Below, in pieces: positions 1-13,149 of a stretch of DNA of 64,000 nucleotides. How positions within the stretch are numbered: the stretch's first letter is position 1; each line of letters begins with the position of its first letter. Below the pieces are notes generated by a model, which was not told the origin of the DNA, made no database searches, and was given only the letters and a program-made list of their open reading frames with translations. The stretch covers positions 16,505,503-16,569,502 of the forward strand of contig NC_135551.1 in the NCBI RefSeq assembly GCF_964340395.1. The letters run 5' to 3'. The translations under genes and the position numbers were made by a program. This stretch comes from Glandiceps talaboti (taxonomy: Eukaryota > Hemichordata > Enteropneusta > Spengelidae).

Positions 1-797
1 ATGTATATTGATGGCCTGAAAATGTCATGGTAGGGAAAGATATGGACATGGTCACATCATATCATCACAATAACTTGGCATGTTTTTCCCTTAATCAACA
101 GATTTTCTTACGATATTTGTGTGGGCACTTTTACAACATACGAAACTACACCATACATCCAAACAACGCCATAAACTGTGTAGCATAGTTTTAAATCATC
201 ATTCTTGTGACATTTGGAATGATCCTAGGTGAACATTAAACCTCTGTACCTGGTAGGGTACGAGGATTTTTTTTTATTTTTTTTTTTTTTGGGGGGGGGT
301 TATAGTGTTGAAAGGGAAAGGTTAACACTACATTCATGATTAGGACACCATTAGTATATTGAACATTGGTATGTTATAGATTTAATTGCTTTACATACAT
401 GTATATACCAGAGAGTTAATGACGTGTGTACAAAACACGACTACTTATATTAAAACAATGTCAGTGTGTGCTATGTGTTTCACATACTTTCCATTATTTC
501 TTTCTGCTAGTCAATTATCACGTTTAACCCCCGCCAACACCCCTCCCCATTGACCCGAGTTGCCACATTCCATACAGTCATCCCTATAAATAACAAGATT
601 AATGTAACCTGCGTACTTTATTGCGTTGTTTTCAATACTTCTCAATAAATTATTGCAGTTGGAATAAGTGTAGCTTTTACTCGTTACTTAGTTCAAACTA
701 GTTATGCTAATTCTATAGCCTGTATTCGTGTTTTAAAATAATGGAGATGATCAAAATCCAATTGGACATTTTTGGGTTCATGATGAGAGCTTAAGTA

Positions 798-943
798 TAT
801 GTTATTTGCCAAATACCGTTCCATGTCTTGCTGCGAGAGGTAATTTTACTGGTATAACGGACCGGAGAGCCGGAGGCGAGCCGTTATACCAGATAAATTA
901 CCTCGAGCAGCAAGATGTGGAACAGTATTTGGCAAATAACATA
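798..943. mobile_element. Palindromic (snapback) MITE
   Basis: Two arms of about 63 bp, TATGTTATTTGCC... and ...GGCAAATAACATA, are near-perfect inverted repeats around a short GC-rich centre (GGACCGGAGAGCCGGAGG). No coding capacity. It is absent from the matching place in copy 3 (about 17,414), so it was inserted after the unit duplicated. Confidence 0.7.
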
Positions 944-944
944 C

Positions 945-1685
945 TTATACGTCACCTGCGACTACGAAATTCAATTTTTGAATGTCTAAAAATGCTGTTT
1001 CATTTTTAAACAAAATCACTTCCGCGTTATACTGTTGAGCGTAGTATCACGTACTTCTCTAATGACTGCAGTGCGGTTGTTTACATCTCAGCCTTAACTT
1101 GACCATCCAATCAGAGTGCGCGTTTACTCAGTAGTATGACGTAATGTTTACTATTTGCATATCACTCAAAGATATATTCAAACTTATAACCTTCAGCAGA
1201 AAAATTAGTGCGTCTTTGTTTTGCGTACTGTATTCCATTAAATGTACAGAAATGTTCGTGATATACTTTGTTGTTCTAGTTAAGCAAAAATTGCACCCTC
1301 TGTGGTGGTAATTTTGATATCCTTCATCTATTTAGGAATTCATGTTCACGATCGCGTGACGACCGTGCGTTCGCCGTATCTGGACTATCGCCGTTCTGCA
1401 TGGAATTTTAGACAGTTTCCCTCTGACACAAAACATACAGTTCAAAGACTTGTTACAATGTATACAACGATGATATTTCATACGGTTGACAATAAATTTG
1501 GCATTTGGAAATGTTGGTTATAGCTGTATTTCTAGTTGTCTGCTCGGTTTGTTTACAAGGGGACGTCCAGTGATCACGTGATACAACAAGCAAAAATACG
1601 GCTGTTGGTCAGTGAAAAATACGCCCGTGTATCTGCAGGGCTCTCGACCAATCAGAATGCGAGATTGGTGACAGGTGACGTATAA
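945..1685. mobile_element. Small DNA transposon with 14-bp TIRs inside macrosatellite copy 1
   Basis: TTATACGTCACCTG at 945-958 is repeated in inverse at 1672-1685. The homologous copy near 17,412-17,425 lacks this block and the adjacent palindrome (GAGCTTAA runs straight on to TGTTTTGCATATG). A shared TAA at the two outer junctions suggests a 3-bp duplication as made by PIF/Harbinger-type elements. It has no transposase, so it is non-autonomous. Confidence 0.5.
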
Positions 1686-1784
1686 TGGTTTGTATATGCG
1701 GAGTGGGCACATGTCAAAAGAATAGGAGTTTCCTGGCCTTTCGCGTTGTTTTCTCTCATAATACAAAGTTTCATTTTGACTTTA

Positions 1785-1829
1785 AATTCAATTCAATCCA
1801 ATTCAATTCAATTCAATTCAATTCAATTC
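1785..1829. repeat. (AATTC)n microsatellite
   Basis: About eight AATTC-type pentamers with one substitution. Macrosatellite copy 3 has only a short remnant at the matching site (about 17,700), so the array expanded in copy 1. Confidence 0.8.
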
Positions 1830-4121
1830 CATCTTTCATAGGCTACACATACTACCAGAGTGTGGTATGGTACTAATTTTGAAAAACAAAATGAAATATA
1901 GAAGGTTCACAATTGCTGTAAAGTGTACTATTAATTGTTTTCTTGGGGAGGGGTTACTGACAGTTCTTGTTTTCAAGGACACCGGCATTCTTTTATTTCC
2001 TTTTAGAGCTAACAGTTGTCCGTCATTTAGGATTCTAGGGGGAAATATAAGCTTACAACTCGTTGGTCCTTGACTGGCTAAAACTGTCATATACAAAGCT
2101 GTTGAACGCAAGCAAAATTTTCGGAAACGTTGGCTCGATCCATTGTGGCTCTAGCATCCTCCCTAAATAGGAACCAATGGCACATTACTCAAGTTAAGGT
2201 TATTAATTGAAATCGCTTACCTCCTTGTAGGTGATCTGTTTCTCACAAGTACGAAATCGTTTCTTCTGTTACGTATATTACGTTTATTTGATTCCTGACA
2301 GGAACCGGACAGTGGAACAGAGAAATAAGTACGTGTCACCTTCTTCACACACTTCTCTCCGAGAGTCACAATTTCCTAACGTAAATGAAAATGTGATGCT
2401 TACACATGTACCTACTTTAGTGTTGTACGATTACTTTTAAAACAGTCCCGAAAACAAACTCTTGTATCGATGTGTTAACAATTGATTTATTATTTACAGA
2501 TTGGTGTATCTGTATTAACAAGTGCTACGTTATTAACGTTAATGATTATTCATTTACAAAAATATTTCATGGTTTCAATGTTGAAAATATATATAATTTC
2601 GAAGAATTATGTAATTTGCTGCATATTCATTTGTTGTATTTTCTGAACGCATCATCAGAATAGATCCAAATATGGCCGACACCTGTCTGATCATTGCAAT
2701 ACCATTTAAACACCATTTCCCGTGTAAAAGCAGTCTCAGAGATTGGCAATTTGCCCAGATAACATCAATAATTAAGGAAGTATACTTGCCAAGGAAAAAA
2801 CCAAAGAAACCCAACAACTTAGTAAACAGTAAGTATGTACTTACCACTTATAGTACAAAATAATTCAGAATATTAGATCCGAAAAATACCTTTCTGGGTG
2901 TTTTAAGGGCTTACAATAACAACTACGAACACTACATACAGTATGAAACAAACAATAAACTGTCGAATGGAGCTGAATTTACCATATGAATACTCTCATA
3001 TATTACTTAAACTTCAATGGCATGATGCCAATGTGTACAAGCCATGACTTGCTACATATTTAGTTGTTAGGTCGAGCCTAAATATTGGAGATTATCCTGA
3101 CAAGTATACCTGACTGATAACAATCAAATGTAACTACATTGATTGTATGACTTTGTCAATGTATACACAATTGTGTCATTCACGTGAGATATTACAACTA
3201 AATCTCATTGAGTACATTCGCTTTCAATGCTTATTTTACTGAGAAAGGTTAATATTTTATAATTCACGTTTCTTTGTAAAATTTGGACAAACCTGTTTGT
3301 CAACATATTTACACTTTAACTTTACTAAAAACAGGAAACTCAAACTGAGGAAGAAAATAGTTTTGTTTTTTTCTGTTTAGTATTTTTAGAGTCGCCTAAA
3401 TTCACAATAAAATACAACCAATAACTTTAAAGGTACAATAAAACTAATACTTGAAAAGTAAGGGTCACACCATTGAAACGAACTGGCATAGGCTACTTGA
3501 TACCCTGTTTTCTTATGGCGCCTTCTACGATAAATGCCTCTGCCCTATCATTGTACAGATTATTATGACTTAGATAATTATTGGAATTAAATCTAAATCT
3601 AACATTATTTTACAATTTCATTCTTTAGTCTTCGTATCTGTATTGGATGATGCGTCCAAATAGATTCTTTAACAAACAGTTTTAGCCTGAGTTTTCCTAT
3701 TTATCTTATTGACAGTCTGCCTCAAGGTTCAGTTAATAATCACAGACTTATCGAAATAGTATTTTTTTCAGATAGACTAATCTTATTAGTTGTTGCATGG
3801 GGGGGTTGGGGTTGGTAAATACAAGTTATATATATATTTATGGGGGCTACGGAAATTCTTGTTTTGATATAGGGACCATGGAAACTTTTGACAGTGCGAA
3901 GGTGGGATGGGGTGTTGAAAAATATATTTGATCAAAATAATTTCTTCAAAGGCCCCTCCCCCTGCCGTAAATTATCACCCCGGTCTAATTTACTAACCAG
4001 ATGAGGACTAGAGTGGAAGTTGCAATGTTATCGAAAAAATATTAAAACTATTCGAAAAGTTATGTCTTACTGTACCATACGTTGCCCCTATAATCCTCAA
4101 CAAAATAATTGATCATTCAAA

Positions 4122-4461
4122 TATGTATATTGAGGTACTAAAAATAGAAAAGATATGGACATATTCGCATGATCACAATTACTTGTGTTTTTTCCCTTTC
4201 AGCAGATTTTTTATGGTGTTTGTGTGGGCACGTTTACAATGTACGAAACTACACCATGCATCCAAAACAACGCCATAAACTGTGGAGCATAGTTTTAAAT
4301 CATTTTTCTAGTGACGTTTGGAATGGTCTTAGGTGAAGAATTTAAACTTCCCCTGTACCTGGTACGGTACGTTTTTTTTTTCTGTTTATAGACTTGTAAG
4401 TGAAAGGTAACACTACATAAATGTTTAGAATACCATTGCTATATTGAACATTAGTATGTTA
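4122..4461. repeat. Macrosatellite unit, copy 2, part before the 9.7-kb insertion
   Basis: Matches 1-370 and 16,662-16,985. It ends at GTATGTTA, directly before the inverted repeat of the inserted element; the copy resumes at 14,161 with TTATACTTTAGC. Confidence 0.8.
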
Positions 4462-4564
4462 GGCCAAAAAAAGGTTTTGTTTCCCGTCCTAAGGTAATTT
4501 CAAAAATGATGCGGTGATGCGTTTTTATATTTTTATATTTTTTTTTGTATGGGGGGGGGGGGGG

Positions 4565-4970
4565 TATGGAAACACACAACTGGTGGATCGATCAACCATA
4601 AACATTCCCCAAGAACGCTGGTAAACTATTCTCCCAAGGATTGGTACTGCTTTTGCCATCCCAAGTTACGATCTTGCAACCACCTGATAATGGCATTGTG
4701 GAGTTCAAAACGTCTGTTTTGAATGTCTTTGAGTCATCAGAACATGGAAGGCATCTTTAACAGGTTGCTCCGACACTTTGTCACAGTCTTCGATCAAAAC
4801 GATCTTTAAGTACTTGCCAAATTCCACTATGTCTTCCAGTTTTGCTTGTAGGGAGACATTTCCGTCATACACACGTGACACCAAAGCCTCAATACGGCAT
4901 AGTTTGTACTGTTCGGGTAGAATAAATCGATCCCCAGAACTTAGAATACCTTTATATGCTTTACATAACT
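4565..4970 (-). pseudogene. Decayed minus-strand ORF at the left end of the 9.7-kb element, family not recognised
   Basis: Read on the minus strand from 4970, an open frame of about 85 codons (GDRFILPEQYKLCRIEALV, then EFGKYLKIVLIEDCDKV and VKDAFHVLMTQRHSK) ends at a stop at 4704-4706. It continues in another frame with NAIIRWLQDRNLGWQKQYQS, a stop, then a short C-terminal stretch ending LWLIDPP. The amino-acid make-up and the resumed sense after one frameshift suggest former coding sequence, probably of the transposon. An upstream exon may lie at 5005-5090. I cannot name the family. Confidence 0.45.
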
Positions 4971-5292
4971 AGTCCTCGTACGTACAAGCTGCATACCTTG
5001 GTGGAACTTTCAACATCGACAAGTCCAAATGGACGCAAGATTTTGCTGCCAACGGACACTTGAATGGACAAAAGCATAGCGATACAAAAATAAAACATCC
5101 CCCTCACTGATCTACCACAGGTAACTGACAACGTACGAAGTATTTCAACTGTAAAAAAAACCCCAGTGATTGTAATACTGTATATTTACGGTAATTAAAG
5201 AATTCTTGTTTAGATGTACCTCTATGCATTTCGTCTTCTTTACATATTAGTTACATTCGAACGCGTTTCGCGGGTAGTGTTCATGTTTATCC

Positions 5293-5404
5293 ACAGGGTA
5301 AAGGACCAATGATCAATTTTGTACTCGCGATTTTCCGGATTTCTAATATTATTTTCTGTATATTTCAAATACAGTTTTAAATACTGTTTCCTCTTACTGT
5401 TTTT
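5293..5404 (+). repeat. Repeat R, copy 1
   Basis: About 112 bp starting CACAGGGTAAAGGACCAATG and running through a GCGATTTTCCGG core to CTGTTTCCTCTTACTG. The same block occurs inverted at 13,150-13,268 and direct at 53,189-53,300. In the latter two it adjoins the palindrome arm CTTGCTAGAACAAACTC. Confidence 0.75.
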
Positions 5405-5426
5405 TACGGTGGACGAGGGGGACATT

Positions 5427-5660
5427 TCCGCGCTCTCAATTATTGGGCGTTCAAAGCAATTTCCGCCCTCTCAATGACAGAGTTCAAAGCAATTTCCGCG
5501 CTCTCAATGACTGAGCGTTCAAAGCAATTTCCGCGCTCTCAATGACTGAGCGTTCAAAGCAATTTCCGCGTTCTCAATGACTGAGCGTTCAAAGCAATTT
5601 CCGCGCTCTCAATGACTGAGCGTTCAAAGCAATTTCCGCGCTCTCAATGACTGGGCCACG
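5427..5660. repeat. 35-bp minisatellite, about 6.5 copies
   Basis: Tandem units of the type GCGTTCAAAGCAATTTCCGC followed by GCTCTCAATGACTGA. A second, degenerate array of the same unit is at 9,962-10,080, and the two bracket ~4.3 kb of otherwise unique-looking DNA. Confidence 0.85.
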
Positions 5661-8640
5661 CGTGTTTCAAATACGTATATCTGGAATCCTAGGTGGAGGA
5701 AACTATTACGAACAGCCAAACACATTCCATTCATAACAGAAAAACAACATGGCGGACATGTCGCGACACTTCTTTGCAACGTGTTAATTTTTATCCCAGA
5801 AAGTGAACATTTGCGATCATATTTTTAAAAAATGTAAGCAGCGTAGTATTTTTCATACTCTCGGCATGCTTCGACATAATTTTCTACCGCGATCCAATGA
5901 TATGTCTCCGAAATATGCACCGTTTTGTCGACAGACTGGTAAGGGTTTCCCCCAGAACGGCATAGTTCTGTAAGTGATTTTGTTACCGTGAAGTCGAATT
6001 TTGTTGTTATAATTTCAATTTATTGGGGCTATAAAAGATTTTGAAACCGGTTTTATCATATTCGTTGTGATTCATTCTGCATATTTTGTGGTGCTATGTG
6101 TCATGCGATATTTTTCTTATCCATGCGTTTTTTTTGTTTACAATGTATGCACGCTACGATGTTGTGCATTTTTGAACGATTTTGACAACACTACGCATGC
6201 ACGTACACGTGTCCTTGATAACGAAATGTGTGTATTGTTTACACGTTAACTGTAGGCAACAAAAATTACTGCCAGTAACAAAGACTATATGATGTTTTGA
6301 AAACCTATGTAACATTTCAATGTCTTACGCGTTTCATGCAAGTATGTTTAGATCACGATGCCATGTGTAACTAGCACTGTGTGTGTGCAAGAAAGCTGAT
6401 GGGGGGGGGGGGGTACTTGAAACATTTGGAGATGAGATGAATAAAAAAAAAAAAGTGGTGATAAACAGGGGACACTTGAAAATATATTAAATTCACAGCA
6501 GTGGTAGCATTGATCTATCAAACCACATTAATTCTGGCAATGAATGGAAGGAGTATTATGGAGCCCTCACTGAGCAATCCTCAAAATGGTGACTGATAAC
6601 AATACTACATTGTTTATATATACGTATGCATCAAAATGCTTTTATGCAGCACACAACATGTATATAATTGGTTCTAAAAGCAGAAACAGTTTCCAGTCTA
6701 ATTTGAGGCAATTTTTACATAGCGCCTCAGATTGGAAAGTCATGACAGTCAAATTAAATAGTCAAACAAGCTATAGTACCATTGAGACTGGGGGTAATGG
6801 TCTCACGTCACACCCAACATAAAATGTAATTTCTACAGACTGTTAAAAGGCACTAAAATCTTTCTCCAAGTCATTTGACCTACTCTGATGTACAAAAGTA
6901 TGAATAACAAGTTTTTTAAAATCTATTTCAGGTTATTTTTTCTCCAAAGAAAATAAAGGGTGAGAAATTCCTTCTCCCCACAAGAAGTTGTGAAATAGAG
7001 CCATTTCCTGTAGTCTAATGTAGGCATTATTTTTTGTTTGAGTACTTTCCTACGTGACGCTGAATCTGGGACTCTATATGATAATAATCTCACATTGGCC
7101 TGGAAACTAAAACTGATTTTGACTGAGACTAATTTATACTCATCAGCACATGAACAGTGTGCTATAGAACTTACATGTAGAAGACGACTTTAAAAAGAGC
7201 ACACCAGCAAAGTAGGAAATTAAAGGAGCACGGTTTTGTACATAACTGTTGATATTTTTGTTGGTGATAGCCTAAGCAGTCTGTAATTCATTGTTTTCTT
7301 ACAGTAATTCTAGTATGGTATATCAGGGTTGATCAAATGTCATATTTGTTGATAAGAAACATCATTTGCCAGTTTACTTCATTCTCTGAAATCTGGGTCA
7401 TCCTCAGCCCTCATTCACATGATGATTTATAGTGGATGATAAAAATTGTATTTTCAGTTGAGCTTTGTCTTTTCCCGTCACAACAATCATTACAGTTACA
7501 ATAATTGTAACAAGAAATTAACACCCATGTAATGGATGGCAGTGACACACATACACATGCTGATTGCTACCAATGTACCCAAAATCACTTTTTTCTGAAT
7601 GCATCTTTTTTTCTTTCACCAGTATTCAAAATCCAATCTCAGTATAGTAATTTTTAGTATTCAAATGCAATCTTATTTTTGTCATAAATACTTAGCATTT
7701 TGGTGATTGAGATTAACACAATTCCATTGCTAAATTTGATTATTGGCAGATGAAAAAGATATAAAACTGTTCAAAAGACAAATACTGACATTATGGTAAT
7801 TATGGCAATTTGAAATGACTGTTTGTGCCAGTGTCTACTTGCTACATTGCACAGGCAACAAAGCTGTCAAGAGCGGAGCCGTAATTTATTTAATTGCAAA
7901 TAATCACTCTACTCCATGAATGTTATTTACAATATACTAAATACATGTGATATAAGATGTCAGAAATATTGAAGTGTTTCGGTGAACTTGGTACAAATTA
8001 AGTTGCAAATTTACTAATATTAGGTATAAGAAATGTTGGCTGAAATTATTTTTTGTTCAATGTTTTGTGTTCAAATGTAATGCAAGGTTACATTTGTAAG
8101 AATTTAGGACAAATACTTTTGACAAAATTACATTAGGAATGTAAATTATTCTAGAATATTCTAGAATCTGAAAGCTTTAGAATAGATAATTTGTTTGAAA
8201 CAATATTCAATGGTACTTTTTCTTATTTACGCAGCATTGCATGTGGGTATAAATGGGAGGGGAGGGTACTTAAAAAAAATATTTATAATCAAGGAGGGGG
8301 TGGTACTTTAATTTTTTTTGAGTGTGCAGAGGGAATATTTAAAACAAATATGGAGTCAAAATATAAAATCCCCCCCAACTAGTTCTGACCATGTTTATCT
8401 CATCAACAGATAAGAACCTAGTAGATATTTCAGGAATGGACTATATATTATAGTAGATAGGTTTATTCTCCCAAATTAATACCTGTACAAGTATTGTAAG
8501 GTGTCTTTTCTGTATCAATAATACTTCTGTTTTTTAAGGTTGTTTAAATTAGCTCCCAAAGATACTACTTTAAGACAAAACAAACCTTAAGATTTAGTAT
8601 GGGGTTATTATTATGGGTTGATAGTTGTGTGACATGCCTG
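5661..8640. other. No recognisable gene; AT-rich DNA in the 9.7-kb element
   Basis: Contains a slightly CpG-rich patch at 5,660-5,960 with a very short frame starting ATGGCGGACATG, poly-G and poly-A runs near 6,400-6,450 and otherwise low-complexity AT-rich sequence. I see no conserved frame, RNA gene or terminal repeats. Confidence 0.5.
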
Positions 8641-8652
8641 TTATATATATGT

Positions 8653-8696
8653 ATATATGCATACATACATACATACATACATACATACATACATAC

Positions 8697-8727
<31 letters not shown>

Positions 8728-8965
8728 CATACATACATGTACACACAAACACACACAGACACACACACACATATATATATATATATATGTGTGTGTATGT
8801 TGACAAAAACTACATGCATGCATACATACATACACACATTCACACATACATACATACATACATACATACATACATACATACATACATCCATACATACATA
8901 CATACATACATACATACATACATACAATGGGTGCATGCACACACACTATATGTATGTATTCAATA

Positions 8966-9046
<81 letters not shown>
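8653..9046. repeat. Compound microsatellite (CATA)n / (AC)n / (TA)n
   Basis: Two CATA tetranucleotide arrays (about 8655-8738 and 8840-8927) with short AC and AT tracts, then an AT dinucleotide tract at about 8972-9047. The long ORFs reading [10 protein letters not shown] or YIYIYI are products of the repeat and are not genes. Confidence 0.95.
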
Positions 9047-9052
<6 letters not shown>

Positions 9053-9961
9053 TTTCATTCTGTATAAACATGTATATATATAATGTGTGTATGTGTGTAT
9101 GTATGGGTGTGGAAAGAAAAACTTCAGAAATGAGGTAGAGCTTGGTTTGGAAATAGAAATTATTTTGACTTAGTTTGTATGTAAATTATTTGAGTATGTG
9201 TGAAAATGTTTGTGTGCATGTGTCCCATTCATTTAGAGGCTATCTGTTGGTGTATTGAATTCATAGATCACAATTTGGCAAAGTCTAGCTCAATGAATGT
9301 AATTTTACAAAAGTGTACCTGTAGTCTCATGCCTTGATACAACTGAACAGTCAATGTCACTAATAATATATATCACATTCATATATTGTGTTTGTAATTT
9401 GGTACTTTGTTCACATAGTTGGTTATGGTCAGTCAGATTAATACAGCTGTTGCCGTTAATGTAAAATTTGGAGCCATATCAATGCTAGATACACCTATTG
9501 AAGTAGAATTTGGATGTGATTTTCAGATTCAAAAACCAATGGATAGCCTCAAGACTAGTGTCCCACAAACTTATAAAGCTGTATGTTGCTTTATGTCTAC
9601 ACACAAGTGAAAGCAAGGTGTAATCCAAAAGTCCTTTCAAAAATTAACGTAAAAAAAAACTGATTTACAGTATAAAACCAGAGAGTTATTGCGTGAAAAA
9701 TCAAGATAAACTATATAAATAATCGGATTTCCTTGTTAAAATTGTGAAACTGTCATTGTGTATCACTACATTGGGTATTTCATAAGTGAAAACTAGTGTT
9801 TGAATAGAATATAAAGCTATAATATATAAGCAGCAGACTAGTATAAACAAGTATACAAAAGTATGTATACCCTGGTCGTTGAGGACGCAAATCCAATATG
9901 GCGGCTTTATTATCCAATATGGCGGCTCTCTAACTAAGTTTCCATAGGGAAACACATGTGG

Positions 9962-10080
9962 GGCGTTCTCAATGACTGGGCGTTCAAAGCAATTTCACCG
10001 CTCTCAATGACCGCGTTCAAAGCAATTTCAGCTCTCTCAATGATAAGAGTTTCAAAGCAATTTCTGTGATGTCAGACATT
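9962..10080. repeat. 35-bp minisatellite, second degenerate array
   Basis: About three diverged copies of the CTCAATGACTGGGCGTTCAA-type unit seen at 5,427-5,660, with CACATGTGG at the junction. Downstream to 12,680 the sequence is AT-rich with no supported gene. Confidence 0.75.
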
Positions 10081-12682
10081 TCCGCAACAGAAACGATTTC
10101 TCTGTCAGAAGCGATTTCCCAGACGTACAGAAGTGGAATCCCCACAAGTCACGTGTTAGTGACATATGTTTCATGTGTACACACAAGTACAGAATTTGGA
10201 GGAGTCATGTAGAAGCTCAATTGTTGTATGCAAGAATTTTAGAAAGATTGGTACCCCATCCATAAATTGTAACAATGCACTTAGTATGCTTGAGGGAGAA
10301 ATAATCACTTTACAAATGCCAGTTGATGTTCATGAAAAATAAAAATGTCTTCAGCAGAAAATGTTGCAGAACACGACAGTAATTTGTAACTCATTTATGT
10401 CCACTATATGTAATATCAATTTTATGTCCTTGAATGATTAAAATTATGTAGCCCAGACACTTCGCAAATATATTTATGGTGTATCAATCTGAGACTTCCA
10501 ATAGTTTGAGATTGAAAGATAGTCGGGTGCGTGACAAACGACGTCCAAGTAAAATCCTATCTATCCATGCAGAGATGATATGAATACGTTTTTAAGCAAT
10601 CGACATTTAGAAATACAAGTAATTTCGAAGTTGATTTTTGGATGTTGATATCGATTTTTGAACATCCATTTTTTGAGACTCATCGAAAATCAAAACATGA
10701 ACCATGTTTCACTTTTCTCAGCTGTGCACTTTTTATCGTTACATTATTGTAACATTTGTGCCACTAGGCTCGACTCAAAGAGACATCGCAGGGAAGCGAA
10801 CCGGACGTCTTCGTTAATATCCCGTCGATCATCGGGCATGACGTGGCACAACAAATCGATAGCCCCACTTTGAGTACGAGGAATTCACACATAGGGTATA
10901 ATAAACTATCAGAATACTGGTTTAATAATATTCTAAGCTCGGCAACCTTGTGTTCATAGTGGTCTGAGGTTTAACACAAACGTATAGTAATGACTCTGTT
11001 ACGTCGATTCACCCAAAATGTGCTGGAAAGGGGTAGGGGTTTTGTGCGAAGTGCCGTCTTAAGTATTAAGATCAAGGGTCTCGAGCTCTGTAAGTTTTTG
11101 GGTGTGTGGAATGTCTAGAGTTTGGGTTTACCGTTTGGATTTGGAAGTCTCAGCAGAGTCATCTTATTTTATTTTACACAGTCTAGTTACGCAGCCGGCC
11201 CCTCCCTCCCCATCCCCGTCTAGGTAACAACACAAATATATTTAAACTGTATAACATCGTTGGTATGACATCACAATAAATACATTTGATTGAAAAAATA
11301 ATGCCGACGATAAGTCACTACCTAAAAACAATTATTGTATAATGTACAAACAACCGTCACTGTATCGGTGGATGGATGGCTGGTGTCAGTTAGTCATGCA
11401 CTATGCGCCAGAAACGAGGTCCCACCCCAAACATCTGATTACAAATTTACAATTTATTTGTACATCCGGGACGTCCAAAAGGATATGTTCATATTCCAAC
11501 GGTATCTGTTACTTGTTGTCTTTGCTTTCCTTTGATCTTCGCTTTGATATCATTTTTAGTAAACAACCTGCAAACTTCATAGAAACTGTAGGTAGATAGT
11601 ACGAGTAAAAGGTGTCCCTAACTTTCCAGTAAAACGTTGAAACGTGAAACGTTGTTTGTGGTTTGATTTTGATTGCGTTTCAAAAAACGAAAGTTCGAAT
11701 TTCGATATCAACACCTAAAACACTAAGTTCCAAATTCACATGTAATTTCAAATGTTGATTGTTTAAACACGTAATCAGGGTTTGAAATTACGTCAGAAAC
11801 GAATCACATCATATCTGGATAGATTGGGATTTCACTTGGACGTCGTTAACGTTAGTCACGCACCTAGTCAGTATGCAGACAGAGTATCGAGGATAGACTT
11901 CACGTGTTGTCACCAGAATGTTGAAACAACTATTCCAACATTGGTTGCAGTCAGTATATATGAAAGTTATCAAAAAAATTATATTTGTGTAAGATGAAAG
12001 GACTATGATGTTGTGATTATTGGTAACAGGACACTACGCCCCCAGACAAACAACCCGTAGGATAAATGCCCCAATCACGCCTACAAATACACATACACTT
12101 TCATTTCAAACATGCTGATAAAGACTGAAATATTGATAATGAAATGAAATTTTTAAAAAAACGAAGTGCGATAAACATGGGATTTGATTTCTAAATAAAC
12201 AGTTATTAACTCATAAACAGGACCACTTTCGACCCTGCCCTAGTATGTAATTATCCCACCTGAGGCCTTTCTCCGGGGGCATTTTCGGGGGGGGGGGTGC
12301 CCTAGAACCGTCATTATTATGTTAAAGAGAAAAAAATAGTGTGACGAACTCGTTGAAAGTACACGAAAAACACTAATATTTAACACCTAATAAAACACTA
12401 GAATAGATTGCCTACGAAAGCTAATAAGTGGTAGCGTTTGCAAGCCTTCGATAAGCGTGAAAAACCCTCTCCGTCACACCAAGCTGTTCGATTGACCTTG
12501 TGTATGGCAGAACATACACTATATAAACTTGAGTACAGACACATTCGCCAATGCCAGCGTCTCTAGACTTCGGCACAACCCAAGAAACCTGAAATATCAC
12601 GACCAACTCGTGAAAATAAACGCCTCAACCTCACGGAGGCATACAAGAAAACGTTTCCCTAAAGGAAGAAGTAGGTTTTAAC

Positions 12683-12794
<112 letters not shown>

Positions 12795-12908
12795 TGTTGC
12801 TATAGCTACCTGACCGAGACTCCACCCCTCAGCAACTGACTGGCATATGAAAAGTGTGTTTCGAATAAAACACGGGATATCTAGACCTGAAGTACTGGGA
12901 AAAATCTA

Positions 12909-13102
12909 ATTAATTAGTAGCTTGCTAGAACAAACTCACTATTTGCCCAAATTAACGCATTATACCGTGAGTGTAAACATCTACTGATACCACTAATGGT
13001 CCGTGTATTACCATTTAGTCGGATCAGTAGATGTTTACACTCACGGCATAATGCGTTAATTTGGGCAAATAGTGAGTTTGTTCTAGCAAGCCACTAATTA
13101 AT
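12909..13102. mobile_element. Palindromic MITE; one arm shared with the transposase locus at 53.4 kb
   Basis: Two ~80-bp arms (ATTAATTAGT...GTTTACACTCACGG and its inverse) around a ~30-bp centre. The arm, together with the adjoining ~50 bp and repeat R (13,150-13,268, inverted), is colinear with 53,189-53,440, where a Tc1/IS630-type transposase follows. It may be a deletion derivative of that element. Confidence 0.7.
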
Positions 13103-13149
13103 GTAAAGCTGATAAACTCTGATAAGACATTGATATCAGGTAGGAAATA

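Larger units (their letters stand above)
1..4121. repeat. Macrosatellite unit, copy 1 (5'-truncated by window)
   Basis: First of about three direct copies of a ~4.3-kb unit. Segments at 1-240, 465-535, 1860-2140, 2200-2440, 2670-3060, 3080-3420 and 3470-4120 reappear in the same order at 16,662-20,690. This copy lacks the ~0.8 kb found at 14,680-15,487 in copy 2 and carries an extra ~0.89 kb at about 795-1685. No convincing conserved reading frame is seen; the short ORFs in the repeated segment near 2.7 kb are disrupted differently in each copy. Confidence 0.8.

Noticed and set aside
2575-2863. A possible conserved protein in the macrosatellite (frames near 2.7, 14.3 and 18.7 kb)
   Set aside because: The similarity is explained by DNA repeat identity; frames open in one copy are broken in another, and both strands are equally open.
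5427-5660. CRISPR-like regular array
   Set aside because: The 35-bp units are contiguous with no variable spacers, and the genome is animal, so it is a minisatellite.
8599-9138. Long [10 protein letters not shown] / YIYIYI reading frames on both strands
   Set aside because: They are translations of CATA and AT microsatellites. The same kind of frame appears on both strands and at every such repeat (15.1, 17.9, 37.5, 47.6 kb).
9419-9610. 63-codon frame starting MVMVSQINTAVAVNVKFG
   Set aside because: It has a plausible AG before it, but no recognised domain and no downstream donor or partner exon. Not enough to call an exon.
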